A DNA stretch of 64,000 bases from Candidatus Peregrinibacteria bacterium GW2011_GWC2_39_14 (GTDB lineage: Bacteria; Patescibacteriota; Gracilibacteria; UBA1369; UBA12463): positions 22,850-86,849 of the forward strand of contig LBWJ01000008.1 of assembly GCA_000993595.1 (NCBI GenBank), in the 5' to 3' direction. Shown here piece by piece: positions 17,152 to 25,311 of this stretch. Both the position numbers and the translations under genes were made by a program. The notes under the pieces are model-generated. The model ran no database searches and was not told the DNA's origin. It saw only the letters and a program-made list of their open reading frames with translations. Numbering within the stretch: the stretch's first letter is position 1; every line of letters begins with the position of its first letter.

Positions 17152-17931
17152 ATGGCAAATTTATCACAACCCGGCAGCGCCTCGGATGATCTTGGCGATG
17201 AGGCAGAATCTATCAGTATTCACGATTTGGATTTGAGAATAGATGATGCGGTTATGCAGAAATTTAGAGCGATGGCGAGAGAAAATTCTGCAAATATAGC
17301 CGAATCAAATTTATATATAGAGCAAAGGCAAGCTTTTTGGGCTTCTTTGCCGGATGATGGAGTTGGTGAGGAGGTTTCGGTTGCACAGTATATCGAAATG
17401 AATCCGCATTTATTGAGAGCATATGATAACATGATTTCTTCGGTTCAAGTGCGCGCAAATGCAGGATTGCTATTTAGTCAAAAAGTTAGAAAAAATAGTA
17501 CAAAAGAAGCGGAATTCATAGCTCAAGTGAGAAGAATATGCGAAGGCGGAGAATTCGTAGAAGTGTTTGTTATCATTGCGGTTTTAGACGATGGAGCTCA
17601 GATAAAGAAATTTGCATTTTCAGCTATCGATTGGGTGAAGGAAGAAGATATAAATTTAGCGGTAGTAGATCTTAAGAAGGAGTTAGGACAGAGAAAACCA
17701 ATAAAGATGTTTTCATTACATAATCATCCGGATCAACTCGCGAAATCAAAGATAAAATCAGTACATCCGGGGCCGGAAATAGGATTTATATCAACAAATT
17801 CTCTTACAGTGGAAGATATAAATGAAGCTGACAGGATGCATCACGAGTTTTTCCCGGGAGTCCCATTGTTGGAGATTGCAGTTAGCGAGAGCGGATTGAC
17901 GTACGAATATGAGGTTTCGGTTCAGGATTAA
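17152..17931 (+). CDS. RadC/JAB-like (JAMM-fold) protein, divergent
   Basis: 259 residues. The C-terminal about 125 residues follow the RadC order: VEVFVIIAVLDDGAQIKKFA (E-x-F-x-VLxLD strand), PIKMFSLHNHPD (HxHP metal motif), SLTVEDINEADRMH (S-x-x-D-I helix) and PLLEIAVSESG (final strand). In JAMM proteins Glu, two His and Asp bind zinc; His-x-His and an Asp are present here. Between HNHP and SLTVED there are about 25 extra residues, unlike RadC. The N-terminal about 130 residues are helical and unrecognised. It could be a peptidase, a nuclease-associated factor or an inactive relative. Confidence 0.5.
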   Translation: MANLSQPGSASDDLGDEAESISIHDLDLRIDDAVMQKFRAMARENSANIAESNLYIEQRQAFWASLPDDGVGEEVSVAQYIEMNPHLLRAYDNMISSVQVRANAGLLFSQKVRKNSTKEAEFIAQVRRICEGGEFVEVFVIIAVLDDGAQIKKFAFSAIDWVKEEDINLAVVDLKKELGQRKPIKMFSLHNHPDQLAKSKIKSVHPGPEIGFISTNSLTVEDINEADRMHHEFFPGVPLLEIAVSESGLTYEYEVSVQD

Positions 17932-18010
17932 TATATTTTGACCTTTGACTTATGACTTTTGAGTTATTTTGTGCTATACTTCCAACACGTATTCACCTAA
18001 CAATAACAAT

Positions 18011-18688
18011 ATGCAAATCGCAAATTTACATTATACGGGAGCGAAGATTGCTCCAACGTTTTTTGGAAAAGTTATGTTCTATTTCGCGCTTGCGGTATTG
18101 ATGTCCGCAGTTGGCGCATACATGGGATTTTTCTATTTTCTGCCGATGATCGTCGCGTCCCGCGGCTTAATTTATGGAATCTTCGCACTTGAGCTAATCC
18201 TCATTTTCACATCTCGAATGTGGATGCGCAAACGTCCGATAAATTACATTCTTTTTTCAGCATTTACGTTTATAACAGGCGTAACAATCGCGCCGCTTTT
18301 GGCTGTAACTATAGCGGAATTTGGAGGCATGTTTATCATTAAAGCGCTTGCCGCAACAGCGTTAATGTTCACAGCATCAGCAATAATTGGTTATACCGCA
18401 AAAGTCGATTTCACAGGAATTCGCGGTTGGCTTTTTATGTTTCTTATCGGCATGATCGTGGTTTCTGTAATTGGAATTTTTGTTCCATGGAGTAATACAT
18501 TTGAAATGGTGTTTTCCGGCTTTGGAGTGGCGCTTTTCAGCATTTATACGGCCGTTGATTTTCAGCTTATGCTCAAAAGAAATACGTCTCACGAATTCGC
18601 GATGGACGTGGCTTTAATGCTTTATCTGGACATTTTCAATCTTTTTATATATATTCTTCGCCTGATGGGAAGCATCAGCAGGAATTGA
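18011..18688 (+). CDS. Bax inhibitor-1/YccA family membrane protein
   Basis: 225 residues from MQIANLHYTG at 18011; an in-frame ATG at 17969 is closer to the promoter and less likely. Seven hydrophobic helices are visible, beginning FYFALAVLMSAVGAYMGFF. IGYTAKVDFTGIRGWLFM and the last segment AMDVALMLYLDIFNLFIYIL (A-L-x-LYLDxxNLFxxIL) are the BI-1/YccA signature, with the Asp that belongs to the pH-sensing pair in the family. Members are pH-gated calcium leak channels or modulators of membrane proteolysis. It is followed 16 nt later by yceD-rpmF. Confidence 0.9.
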   Translation: MQIANLHYTGAKIAPTFFGKVMFYFALAVLMSAVGAYMGFFYFLPMIVASRGLIYGIFALELILIFTSRMWMRKRPINYILFSAFTFITGVTIAPLLAVTIAEFGGMFIIKALAATALMFTASAIIGYTAKVDFTGIRGWLFMFLIGMIVVSVIGIFVPWSNTFEMVFSGFGVALFSIYTAVDFQLMLKRNTSHEFAMDVALMLYLDIFNLFIYILRLMGSISRN

Positions 18689-18704
18689 TTTAAAAAACAA
18701 ATTT

Positions 18705-19307
18705 ATGCCTAAAAATAAATTTAAACTTAATATTGGCTCGATTTTAGAAGCCGAAGAGGGCGCTCATGTCGAATTTGATATTGATGCGCTGCTTAAATTG
18801 GATGAAAAAACTGAAATGCCAATAACGGCCGCAGTGCAAGTTATGAAACTTTCGCACGAGGTAAACGTAACCGCAAAGAAATTTACTGCAGAAGCAAGCG
18901 TTGTTTGCTCACGATGCATAAAGAAATTTAAACAAAAAATTTCGATCAAGCTCATCGAAAGACAGTTCTTATTCGAACGACCACATGTTGTTGAAGATGC
19001 TGACGATTTATACCTCGTTGATATGAAAAATGCGACAATTGACATCGCCGAGCTGTTCCGACAAGAATTGCTATTGCATTTTCCGCTTATTCCGCTATGC
19101 TCTTTAAAGTGTAAGGGTCTATGTGCGGTATGCGGTAAGAATCTGAATCTTGGCGACTGCGGACATAATCACGACGTCGATATTTCATCTATCGAGACCC
19201 AAAAACCTTTACTCAAATTAAAAGAATTGTTTAAACAATCACAAAATGGCAAAACGACCGACAAACAAACGAAAAGCTCCACGAAGCCAAACCAAAAAAA
19301 GATATAG
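18705..19307 (+). CDS. yceD: YceD/DUF177 family protein
   Basis: 200 residues. The core shows VVCSRCIKKFKQ (CxRC) and PLCSLKCKGLCAVCGKNLN (LC-x-x-x-CxGLCxxCGxN), the DUF177 signature, with EADDLYLVD-type acidic residues between. The family is coupled with rpmF and plant homologues act in 23S rRNA/ribosome assembly. Here the gene overlaps rpmF by 62 nt in another frame, so its last about 20 residues (a Lys/Gln/Ser/Thr-rich tail) are translated from rpmF coding sequence. That overlap is unusually long and ties the two genes' expression. Confidence 0.85.
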   Translation: MPKNKFKLNIGSILEAEEGAHVEFDIDALLKLDEKTEMPITAAVQVMKLSHEVNVTAKKFTAEASVVCSRCIKKFKQKISIKLIERQFLFERPHVVEDADDLYLVDMKNATIDIAELFRQELLLHFPLIPLCSLKCKGLCAVCGKNLNLGDCGHNHDVDISSIETQKPLLKLKELFKQSQNGKTTDKQTKSSTKPNQKKI

Positions 19308-19479
19308 TGGTTTCAAGAAGAGAGCACAAAAACAGCTTGTTGAAAAATACTCGCTCGCAAAATGCAAAAACTGCGGCGAAGTAAAGCTGAATCATCACAT
19401 CTGCCCAGTCTGCGGAAGCTACGCTGATAGAAAACCGCTAGATAAAGGCAAAGACGTGATAAAGAAAATCAAAGCTTAA
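19246..19479 (+). CDS. rpmF: Ribosomal protein L32
   Basis: 77 residues, slightly longer than typical L32 (about 57-60). It begins MAKRPTNKRKAPRSQTKKR. It carries a zinc ribbon CKNCGEVKLNHHICPVCGSY (two CxxC pairs) and ends with a basic tail. It is a component of the 50S subunit. It starts inside the 3' end of yceD, an arrangement that extends the usual yceD-rpmF gene pairing to a 62-nt overlap. A dispersed repeat follows before nusB. Confidence 0.92.
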   Translation: MAKRPTNKRKAPRSQTKKRYSGFKKRAQKQLVEKYSLAKCKNCGEVKLNHHICPVCGSYADRKPLDKGKDVIKKIKA

Positions 19480-19562
19480 TTGAAAATTGTAAATTCATTG
19501 TGAATTGAGTTTTGAATCTTGATAATTGAATGTAAATTGAAGCTTGTAAATTGTAAATTAAC
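19480..19562. repeat. Dispersed AT-rich intergenic repeat, copy 4
   Basis: Repeated TGAAAATTGTAAATT / TGTAAATTGAAGCTTGTAAA units. Shares TTGAATCTT and ATTGAATGTAAATTG with the copy at 8839-8895. Fills the rpmF-nusB gap. Confidence 0.7.
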
Positions 19563-19567
19563 TCCGT

Positions 19568-20014
19568 ATGGCTTTTAAAAGACGCGCAAGCAGAATTGTT
19601 GCTATGAAAGCACTTTTCGCATACGAACATCACAAGGAAAAAGTTGATAAAATTTTTGACTTTATTTTAACGGATGGCGACTTGAAACTTGATGATCCGG
19701 AATTTGCAAAAGGCTTAATAAAAGGCACGATCAAGCATCAAAAAGACATTTTAGCGAAAATTCAAGAAATGGCGCCTGCTTGGCCTGTTGAGAAAATTGC
19801 TCCTGTGGATCGCGCGATTCTTGAAATCGGCGCATTTGAAATTCTTTTTTCAGAAGACGTTCCTCCTGTTGTTGCAATAAATGAGGCGATCGAAATTGCA
19901 AAAGAATTCGGCGATTTAAATTCCGCAAAATTTATAAATGGTGTTTTGAGTAGTATAATGACAAAGCATTGCACATATCGCGACCCAAAAACGGGCGAAT
20001 ATCTTAAAAAATGA
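19568..20014 (+). CDS. nusB: Transcription antitermination factor NusB
   Basis: 148 residues, all-helical NusB fold. RRASRIVAMKALFAYEHHK is the N-terminal RNA-binding arginine-rich helix. WPVEKIAPVDRAILEIGAFE (the R-A-I-L-R-x-x-x-x-E-like signature) and VVAINEAIEIAKEFGDLNSA followed by KFINGVLSSI are diagnostic. NusB with S10 promotes rRNA antitermination. It overlaps rnc by the ATGA stop/start, so the pair is translationally coupled, consistent with rRNA synthesis and processing being expressed together. Confidence 0.93.
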   Translation: MAFKRRASRIVAMKALFAYEHHKEKVDKIFDFILTDGDLKLDDPEFAKGLIKGTIKHQKDILAKIQEMAPAWPVEKIAPVDRAILEIGAFEILFSEDVPPVVAINEAIEIAKEFGDLNSAKFINGVLSSIMTKHCTYRDPKTGEYLKK

Positions 20015-20727
20015 CAAAATCCAAAGGGCAAATGACAATCGACAAATTTGCAGAGCTTCAAAAAATAATTAACGTAAAATTTAGAGATCCGGAACTTCTG
20101 GAAACAGTTTTTAGGCACAGATCATACGTGAACGAACACAAGCGCGATGGCGGATCAAATGAACGCCTCGAATTTCTTGGTGATGCGGTTCTTGAGCTTG
20201 TTGTAACGGAATTTTTATACAAATCTTATCCAAAAGAGAATGAAGGCACGCTCACGGATTGGCGTTCCGCTCTCGTGAAAGGTCCGCACTTGGCAGACAT
20301 CGCAATTGAACTTCAACTTGGAAAATATTTATATTTGAGCAAAGGCGAATTAATGTCTAAAGGTCGCGAAAAACCTTATATTCTTGCGAATACGGTTGAG
20401 GCTTTAATCGGTGCAATTTACATTGATAAAGGTTACAAAGTTGCGCACGGATTTATTGGAAAATTCATTCTCGATCGTCTTCCTCCAATCATTGAGCAAG
20501 GGCTTCACATAGACCCAAAATCACGTCTTCAAGAAATCACTCAGGAGAAAATGCTTGGTATGCCGGTTTATAAAGTGATGAAAGAGGAAGGTCCGGATCA
20601 TGCCAAAAGTTTTATTGTTGGTGTTTACGTTAAAGACGAACTATGCGGCGAAGGCTCAGGCTCCAGCAAGCAAAAAGCTGAGCAGGAAGCTGCAAAAAAG
20701 GGACTGAAGAAAAAAGGGTGGAAGTGA
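20011..20727 (+). CDS. rnc: Ribonuclease III
   Basis: 238 residues. NERLEFLGDAVLELVVTEFL is the RNase III signature with catalytic Glu and Asp, and NTVEALIGAIYIDKGYK supplies the second acidic pair. A C-terminal double-stranded RNA binding domain follows (DPKSRLQEITQEKMLGMPVY, then GSGSSKQKAEQEAAKKGL). Cleaves dsRNA in rRNA precursors. It starts within the nusB stop codon. A start at the second Met (MTIDKFAEL, codon 8) is possible but the coupled ATGA start is preferred. Confidence 0.95.
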   Translation: MTKSKGQMTIDKFAELQKIINVKFRDPELLETVFRHRSYVNEHKRDGGSNERLEFLGDAVLELVVTEFLYKSYPKENEGTLTDWRSALVKGPHLADIAIELQLGKYLYLSKGELMSKGREKPYILANTVEALIGAIYIDKGYKVAHGFIGKFILDRLPPIIEQGLHIDPKSRLQEITQEKMLGMPVYKVMKEEGPDHAKSFIVGVYVKDELCGEGSGSSKQKAEQEAAKKGLKKKGWK

Positions 20728-20767
20728 AATCGCGCTAAATAATACAAATATCATTTAACTTTTTAAT

Positions 20768-21244
20768 ATGGATTATCGAAAAAATGCTCCTTTGATTGCA
20801 GCAATTGCAATTCCGATTTTGATGATTATTTTTGTAGCGGTGGCAATTTATGTGCCGGGTTTATTTAAGCATCCGACATACAGCTTTTTGTACGCTGAAG
20901 GTTATACAAGCGGAATATATGAAGTTAAAAATGGCACAATTGCAAAAGTTGAATACGATGAAAGAACGCAAAATTATTATAAAAACAGAGAAGAGGTAAA
21001 GTTATATTTATATGATGTTGCAAAGGATCAAGCGCGTGAAATAAGTCTCGAAGATGCGGCAAAATTAAGTTTAGATACAAGCAGAATCGCTTTGGATGGC
21101 TTCACAATTGCGCAAGGCAGGCGCACAAGCCTGTTTGATTCAAACGATGGCAGAAATTTATTTGCGATTAACGGGAGCGTAAGTAAAGAGTTAAACGTAG
21201 GAATAAGAAATTATTCATTTACATTTTTAGGCTGGATAAAATAA
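20768..21244 (+). CDS. Membrane-anchored hypothetical protein
   Basis: 158 residues, not recognised. A signal anchor (LIAAIAIPILMIIFVAVAIY) at residues 9-28 is followed by about 125 residues that would lie outside the membrane, rich in charged and aromatic residues (EYDERTQNYYKNREEVKLYL). The DGFTIAQGRRTSLFDSNDGR segment suggests a small beta domain. It stands 40 nt after rnc and 11 nt before the DUF2157 gene, so it is probably co-transcribed with the latter. Confidence 0.65.
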   Translation: MDYRKNAPLIAAIAIPILMIIFVAVAIYVPGLFKHPTYSFLYAEGYTSGIYEVKNGTIAKVEYDERTQNYYKNREEVKLYLYDVAKDQAREISLEDAAKLSLDTSRIALDGFTIAQGRRTSLFDSNDGRNLFAINGSVSKELNVGIRNYSFTFLGWIK

Positions 21245-21255
21245 CAAATTAATAT

Positions 21256-22242
21256 ATGGAGAAAAATGAATTGTTAAAGGCGATCAAATATATAGCTTCG
21301 CAGAATTTGGTTTCCAAAGACGAGCTTATTTCGGCTTATGATGAAGGAATTGCAGGACGTAAATCAGAAAAAACCAGTTTTGATATTTCAAAAATTTTAT
21401 ATTTTATAGGAGGCGGAATAATTATTTTGGGCATAGTGATTTTGATTTTCACAAACTGGGATAAGATGAACGATTTTGGAAAAATTCTTGCAAGTCTTGG
21501 TTCGGCAATTGCGGCATATGTTCTTGGAGCCATTTTATCAAGATACGAAAAAATCATTTACGCGGCGGGTCAGGCATTCTTTTTTATCTCCGCAATTCTT
21601 ATGCCAATCGGTTTTTATGTGACTTTAGATATTGCGGGACTTGACGTTGATGCAGCGGGCGTGAATGCATTTGTTTCAGCTTCTTTGGTATTGATATACG
21701 CGATTTCTTATTTTGTTTACAAAACATATCTTTTCAATATTTTGGCGATCGCATTTTCTTCATGGTTTTATTTCAGCTTAACAAGCTTAATCGCAGGCAA
21801 TAATCCGATTCTTGACGCCGAAAAATTCTTTGAATATAGAACCTTAGTTTTGGGTTTTTCGTTTCTTTTTCTTGGCTATTATTACTCAAAAATCGATAAA
21901 AAAGTTTTTTCAAATATGTTATATGCATTTGGCATGTGTGGCGTTTTCATTACAGCTTTGATTCTTGGAGGATATAAGCCCGATCAAAATATGTTTTGGG
22001 AAATAATTTATCCGGGATTGGTTTTTGCGGCAATATTTATAAGCGTTTATTTAAAAAACAAAATTTTCCTTTTTGGGGGATCAATATTTTTAATAGCATA
22101 TATCATAAAAATTACAAGTGAGTACTTCAGCCACGGCTTTGGTTGGGCATTTTCATTAGTAATCGCAGGACTGGCCTTGATGGGAGTCGGGTATTTGACT
22201 TATTATTTGCATCAAAAATACTTGGGGTCGTCGGAGCTTTAG
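21256..22242 (+). CDS. DUF2157-like membrane protein
   Basis: 328 residues. A cytoplasmic N-terminal region of about 45 residues (YIASQNLVSKDELISAYDEG) precedes about nine hydrophobic helices. The first has GGGIIILGIVILIFTNWDKM, the DUF2157 landmark (GxxLhhxGxxhhhxxNWxxh). This bacterial membrane family has no known function. It ends 5 nt before the convergent AlkD-like gene, and no terminator is visible between them. Confidence 0.7.
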   Translation: MEKNELLKAIKYIASQNLVSKDELISAYDEGIAGRKSEKTSFDISKILYFIGGGIIILGIVILIFTNWDKMNDFGKILASLGSAIAAYVLGAILSRYEKIIYAAGQAFFFISAILMPIGFYVTLDIAGLDVDAAGVNAFVSASLVLIYAISYFVYKTYLFNILAIAFSSWFYFSLTSLIAGNNPILDAEKFFEYRTLVLGFSFLFLGYYYSKIDKKVFSNMLYAFGMCGVFITALILGGYKPDQNMFWEIIYPGLVFAAIFISVYLKNKIFLFGGSIFLIAYIIKITSEYFSHGFGWAFSLVIAGLALMGVGYLTYYLHQKYLGSSEL

Positions 22243-22247
22243 ATCGT

Positions 22248-22922
22248 CTAATTCCGATTCCTGACTTTTGGATTTTTAAGTTCTCTTAAAGCATCGCCGG
22301 CGATCCATTTTGCGGCTTTGTTGTCGATTTTTAATATTTCTTCCGCAACTAAAATTGCTTGTTTTCGAAGCTCCGCATTTCTTTTCCCAATTTGGCGGAG
22401 TGCCCAATTAACCGCTTTCCTAACATAATTTCTTTCATCTTTGCATTCCCGCTTTATAATCGGAAAAAACGCCGCCATTTTTTTATCAGATGCCTTTTTA
22501 TCATGCACAGCCAAAACCGCCATCAAAGCAAAACTCGTTCTTTTTATAAATTCCTCTTCGTGCCCGCTCAATTTCACAACCATTTCATATGCAAACGGAA
22601 CTTTATCAAACAGATTTGTGCAACATTGATCGCAAACGTCCCACGAGTCAAAATCGCTTGCCCAAGCCAAAAACTGCTTCTCGGTTACAAGTTCAAATTC
22701 ATCAATCATAGGCGCCAAAATTCGAGCCTCATGAATTCCACTTTTCCAAAGTTCAAGTGCCAGCTTGTGATTGCGACCAATCTTTTTCGCCATTTTTCGA
22801 ATCGTCGGAATATTCGGCCCGCCAAGAACGTATTTGCCCGTAATTCCAAACCGCGCCATGCCTGCAACATTTGCAAGATTTGCATAAGATTTGAGCTCGG
22901 TGATGATAGAAGCGAAGTCCAT
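22248..22922 (-). CDS. DNA alkylation repair protein (AlkC/AlkD-like)
   Basis: 224 residues, HEAT-like helical repeats. ALELWKSGIHEARILAPMID (W-x-s-x-x-x-E-x-R) and FLAWASDFDSWDVCDQC (W-x-x-x-xxxWDxCD, carrying the Asp and Trp used for base excision in AlkD) are diagnostic, as is YVRKAVNWALRQIGKRN. AlkD removes alkylated bases without base flipping. The gene ends 5 nt from the convergent DUF2157 gene and is 2 nt downstream of the STAS-like gene. Confidence 0.85.
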   Translation of the reverse strand: MDFASIITELKSYANLANVAGMARFGITGKYVLGGPNIPTIRKMAKKIGRNHKLALELWKSGIHEARILAPMIDEFELVTEKQFLAWASDFDSWDVCDQCCTNLFDKVPFAYEMVVKLSGHEEEFIKRTSFALMAVLAVHDKKASDKKMAAFFPIIKRECKDERNYVRKAVNWALRQIGKRNAELRKQAILVAEEILKIDNKAAKWIAGDALRELKNPKVRNRN

Positions 22923-22924
22923 AT

Positions 22925-23200
22925 TTAAGATTCTTTAGATTTTTTTAAAATATTTAGCGTAGCTTGTACGGATGGATTCTCGGTATTTAAAAATAAAACT
23001 TTTTTACCGTAAATTCTAACAAGTGGAGTTATAAATTCATCGGCCCATGCAGGGGCCAACACAGATATTTTTTCAAAATCCAATTCGATCGTTTCGCTTT
23101 TGACAATATTAACCAGATTTGATTTAAAAGCCAAAAAAGCTTCTTTTCCGGACGGCCTTGAAATAAGCGTTGTGCCAAATTTACTTATATCTATTTTCAT
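22925..23200 (-). CDS. STAS-like (DUF4325-type) protein
   Basis: 91 residues from MKIDISKFGTTLISRPSGK at 23200; a longer frame to 23254 would overlap the small upstream ORF. FGTTLISRPSGKEAF (FGxxLxSRxxG) and IELDFEKISVLAPAWADEFI (LDFxxVxxxxxSFADE) match DUF4325, a STAS-like domain. Members often pair with a small helical protein or a histidine-kinase-like ATPase, possibly as a phospho-switch. Here the upstream partner would be the 52-residue ORF at 23211-23369. Function unknown. Confidence 0.65.
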   Translation of the reverse strand: MKIDISKFGTTLISRPSGKEAFLAFKSNLVNIVKSETIELDFEKISVLAPAWADEFITPLVRIYGKKVLFLNTENPSVQATLNILKKSKES

Positions 23201-23210
23201 ATTTTTGATT

Positions 23211-23369
23211 TTATGCATCTCCAAGGCGCCTAATAGTTTCTCCGTATTCTGCAAAAGCCCTGTCTACAAGTTTACTTATCATCTTTTTTTCATATTCGCT
23301 TATATCGTCTTGAGGAGATGATGTGACGATTTTACTTGGCGCAATATAGTTTTTACTGACTTTTTTCAT
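23211..23369 (-). CDS. Small hypothetical protein upstream of the STAS-like gene (52 aa)
   Basis: ATG at 23369, TAA at 23211. The peptide starts MKKVSKNYIAPSKIVTSSPQ and continues with a charged helix (ISEYEKKMISKLVDRAFAEY, then GETIRRLGDA). It is 10 nt upstream of the STAS-like gene in the same direction, so the two likely form an operon. Not recognised; it may be the partner of the STAS-like protein. Confidence 0.5.
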   Translation of the reverse strand: MKKVSKNYIAPSKIVTSSPQDDISEYEKKMISKLVDRAFAEYGETIRRLGDA

Positions 23370-23451
23370 GCTTATATTCTAACAAATTCTTAGAGAAAAG
23401 TTAACAAATTTCTGACGAAGGGGCTTCACCGCCCTGTCCCCGTACTTGCCC

Positions 23452-23480
23452 TGTACAAATTTTCATCTTTATAGTATAAT
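23452..23480 (+). promoter_or_regulatory. Promoter of the 23507 gene
   Basis: TGTACA (23452-23457), 17 nt, TATAAT (23475-23480), 26 nt before the ATG. The -35 lies at the edge of a GC-rich CCCTGTCCCC-containing stretch. Confidence 0.55.
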
Positions 23481-23506
23481 ATAAACAGTATTTAACAATA
23501 TTAAAT

Positions 23507-24229
23507 ATGGACCCAGAAGCACGCGGTCAATCACCGGATCGAATGGCGGAATATTTATCTCGCATTATTGAAAGGCTTTTACCTGAGGTTGATAGCCAAA
23601 AAGAGCCAAGACGAATTTTTGCGGATTTAATTGAATCGGGAGAATTTCCGGAGATTTTTTCAGATGTGACTTTTCAAATAATTATATCAAAATTCATCGA
23701 TAGCGTTAATAACATGAGAGTAAGGATGAAAAATATACAGGGAGTAGAGGGAAAAACGATAGTGATAGAATCGGAGCTGGGGCAATTTATTACGAACAAT
23801 AGAGGGATATTCATGGTTCAGAAAGCGCTTATGAGTGGCGATTTGCTTGCTGATGAAGTTCTTACTGTTATCGCGGCAATTGGTATGCTTCCTAGGGCTC
23901 ATACATTTAAAGGATGGGAAAAAGACTCTGCTCATTTGAGAGTTGTGCATGGAGTAGCCTCAGCTTTAAGCACAGGCAAATTATTTAATGGTCCATCGGA
24001 AACACGTGGTAGGCGTAATGTCGCTGATGTGTTAACGAAATTAGGGGAAGAACCTGTTATGCGGCTTCAAGATCGGATTAGAGCTGCGGAAGGAATTGCT
24101 GCCCCAGGAACCGATTCGCCAATGCCTACAAGGGAAATTGAAGACGAGGTTAGAGCTGCACTTTTTGGCATATTACCTGCGGAACAACCGAAAGCGCTTG
24201 GAGCCGATGACGAAAAAGGCGCAAAATAA
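23507..24229 (+). CDS. Hypothetical protein
   Basis: 240 residues, not recognised. It is soluble and helical. The N-terminal segment DRMAEYLSRIIERLLPEVDS and the middle VLTVIAAIGMLPRAHTFKGW are the most distinctive parts. The C-terminal about 60 residues are Ala/Glu/Pro-rich (GIAAPGTDSPMPTREIEDEV) and probably flexible. It precedes the 24266 orphan gene by 36 nt, spanned by an A/T-rich repeat-like stretch; the two could be one transcript. Confidence 0.6.
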   Translation: MDPEARGQSPDRMAEYLSRIIERLLPEVDSQKEPRRIFADLIESGEFPEIFSDVTFQIIISKFIDSVNNMRVRMKNIQGVEGKTIVIESELGQFITNNRGIFMVQKALMSGDLLADEVLTVIAAIGMLPRAHTFKGWEKDSAHLRVVHGVASALSTGKLFNGPSETRGRRNVADVLTKLGEEPVMRLQDRIRAAEGIAAPGTDSPMPTREIEDEVRAALFGILPAEQPKALGADDEKGAK

Positions 24230-24262
24230 TTTTACAAATTACAAAATTTAATTTATACAAGG
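24229..24262. repeat. Dispersed AT-rich intergenic repeat, copy 5 (short)
   Basis: TTTTACAAATTACAAAATTTAATTTATACA-like sequence between two orphan genes; a weak, shortened member of the CAATTTACA family. Confidence 0.4.
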
Positions 24263-24265
24263 TAC

Positions 24266-25165
24266 ATGGCAGAATTAGATTTAAAATCAGTATCAGAACG
24301 TCCGCAATTTGAAGACGCAAAACGCCGAGCGGCGTTAAAAGAGGGAGATCGATTCTTTTTCTTCAAAGAGGGAAAGAAACCGGGAGAAGGTGGAGAAATT
24401 TTGAAAGGCAGTGTCCGTGAAAGTGGATTAAGTCCTTTTTGCAATTTATCTTATGGAGGAGGTATGTCCGGTGATTATGGCGGTTATTTAAAGCCGGGAA
24501 CGATTTGGGGCTTAACAGAGGAAGAGGTTAAAGCGAAATTGGCTGAAAAGCGCGTAAGCGAACAAGGTGTAGTAGCTCCGTCAGAATCTTCAGAGCTTGT
24601 GGTTCCGGCCGAAACTTCAGGAGCAATAACTGCAATATCAGTCGAAAAAAGACTAGACATACAAAAGACGACAGGTGCCGCGATTATTTTGAACGATAAA
24701 GGCGGCATAGATTTGAGAGGTGACATTGCGGCCACGGCTATGGATTTAACAATCAGAATTGCGCATCCAATCAGCGCTTTCGGGGCTGAAAGGGCGGAAG
24801 ATCTTGCGAAAGAGGGTTTTATAGACCCAATCCTTTATCGCGCATTAAAACCGGAATTTGATAAGCTTTTTGATAGTATAAAAAAGATGCTTGCAGCATT
24901 GGAGGGGATGAGTGGACTTCCTGAGCCGGCACTCAATGGCATGAGGCAAGCGCTGTACATGACAGCGAACGCTTTAACTTTAAAATTTCTTCAAGATAAT
25001 GCCGAATTAATCGAATTCACGCAGCTTGCAACGGTCACGAATGGTGATCACGCGGCTCGTGCATTAGAGGCAATTTTTGACGGTATTGATGGTGAGGGTC
25101 AAGCACATTTTAGAGATCTTCCACCTTCAGTTCAAAGATTCATAAGGAGATTTAGCGAGCGATAA
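24266..25165 (+). CDS. Hypothetical protein
   Basis: 299 residues, not recognised. It is soluble. The N-terminal about 100 residues contain a Gly/Tyr patch (CNLSYGGGMSGDYGGYLKPG, then TIWGLTEEEVKAKLAEKRV). A Ser/Glu/Val linker follows (VVAPSESSELVVPAETSGAI), then a helical domain (DPILYRALKPEFDKLFDSIK, ALNGMRQALYMTANALTLKF). It ends 4 nt before the stop codon of a truncated SemiSWEET fragment lying convergently, which shows that these two genes were once direct convergent neighbours. Confidence 0.6.
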   Translation: MAELDLKSVSERPQFEDAKRRAALKEGDRFFFFKEGKKPGEGGEILKGSVRESGLSPFCNLSYGGGMSGDYGGYLKPGTIWGLTEEEVKAKLAEKRVSEQGVVAPSESSELVVPAETSGAITAISVEKRLDIQKTTGAAIILNDKGGIDLRGDIAATAMDLTIRIAHPISAFGAERAEDLAKEGFIDPILYRALKPEFDKLFDSIKKMLAALEGMSGLPEPALNGMRQALYMTANALTLKFLQDNAELIEFTQLATVTNGDHAARALEAIFDGIDGEGQAHFRDLPPSVQRFIRRFSER

Positions 25166-25169
25166 TTCT

Positions 25170-25221
25170 CTACTTATATTTTATTTTCATCGCCAAAACC
25201 GAAAGCGCGAACGCGGAACCA
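25170..25221 (-). pseudogene. 3' fragment of a SemiSWEET gene (duplicate of the 26933 gene end)
   Basis: Positions 25174-25221 match 26937-26984 in the same orientation over 48 bp with 2 mismatches. Read on the minus strand it still encodes the last residues (SAFALSVLAMKIKYK and a stop TAG at 25170-25172), and both differences are synonymous. The match stops at 25221, so only about 16 codons remain. It is a remnant left by insertion or recombination (see findings). Confidence 0.8.
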
Positions 25222-25311
25222 CGGCGAGGGTAAGGCGCTATTTAGGTGAAATCAGTTGTAATGCTGAAATTTTTTACGTAAAATGTCTTTGCATTTTATC
25301 GCAAGCAATAT

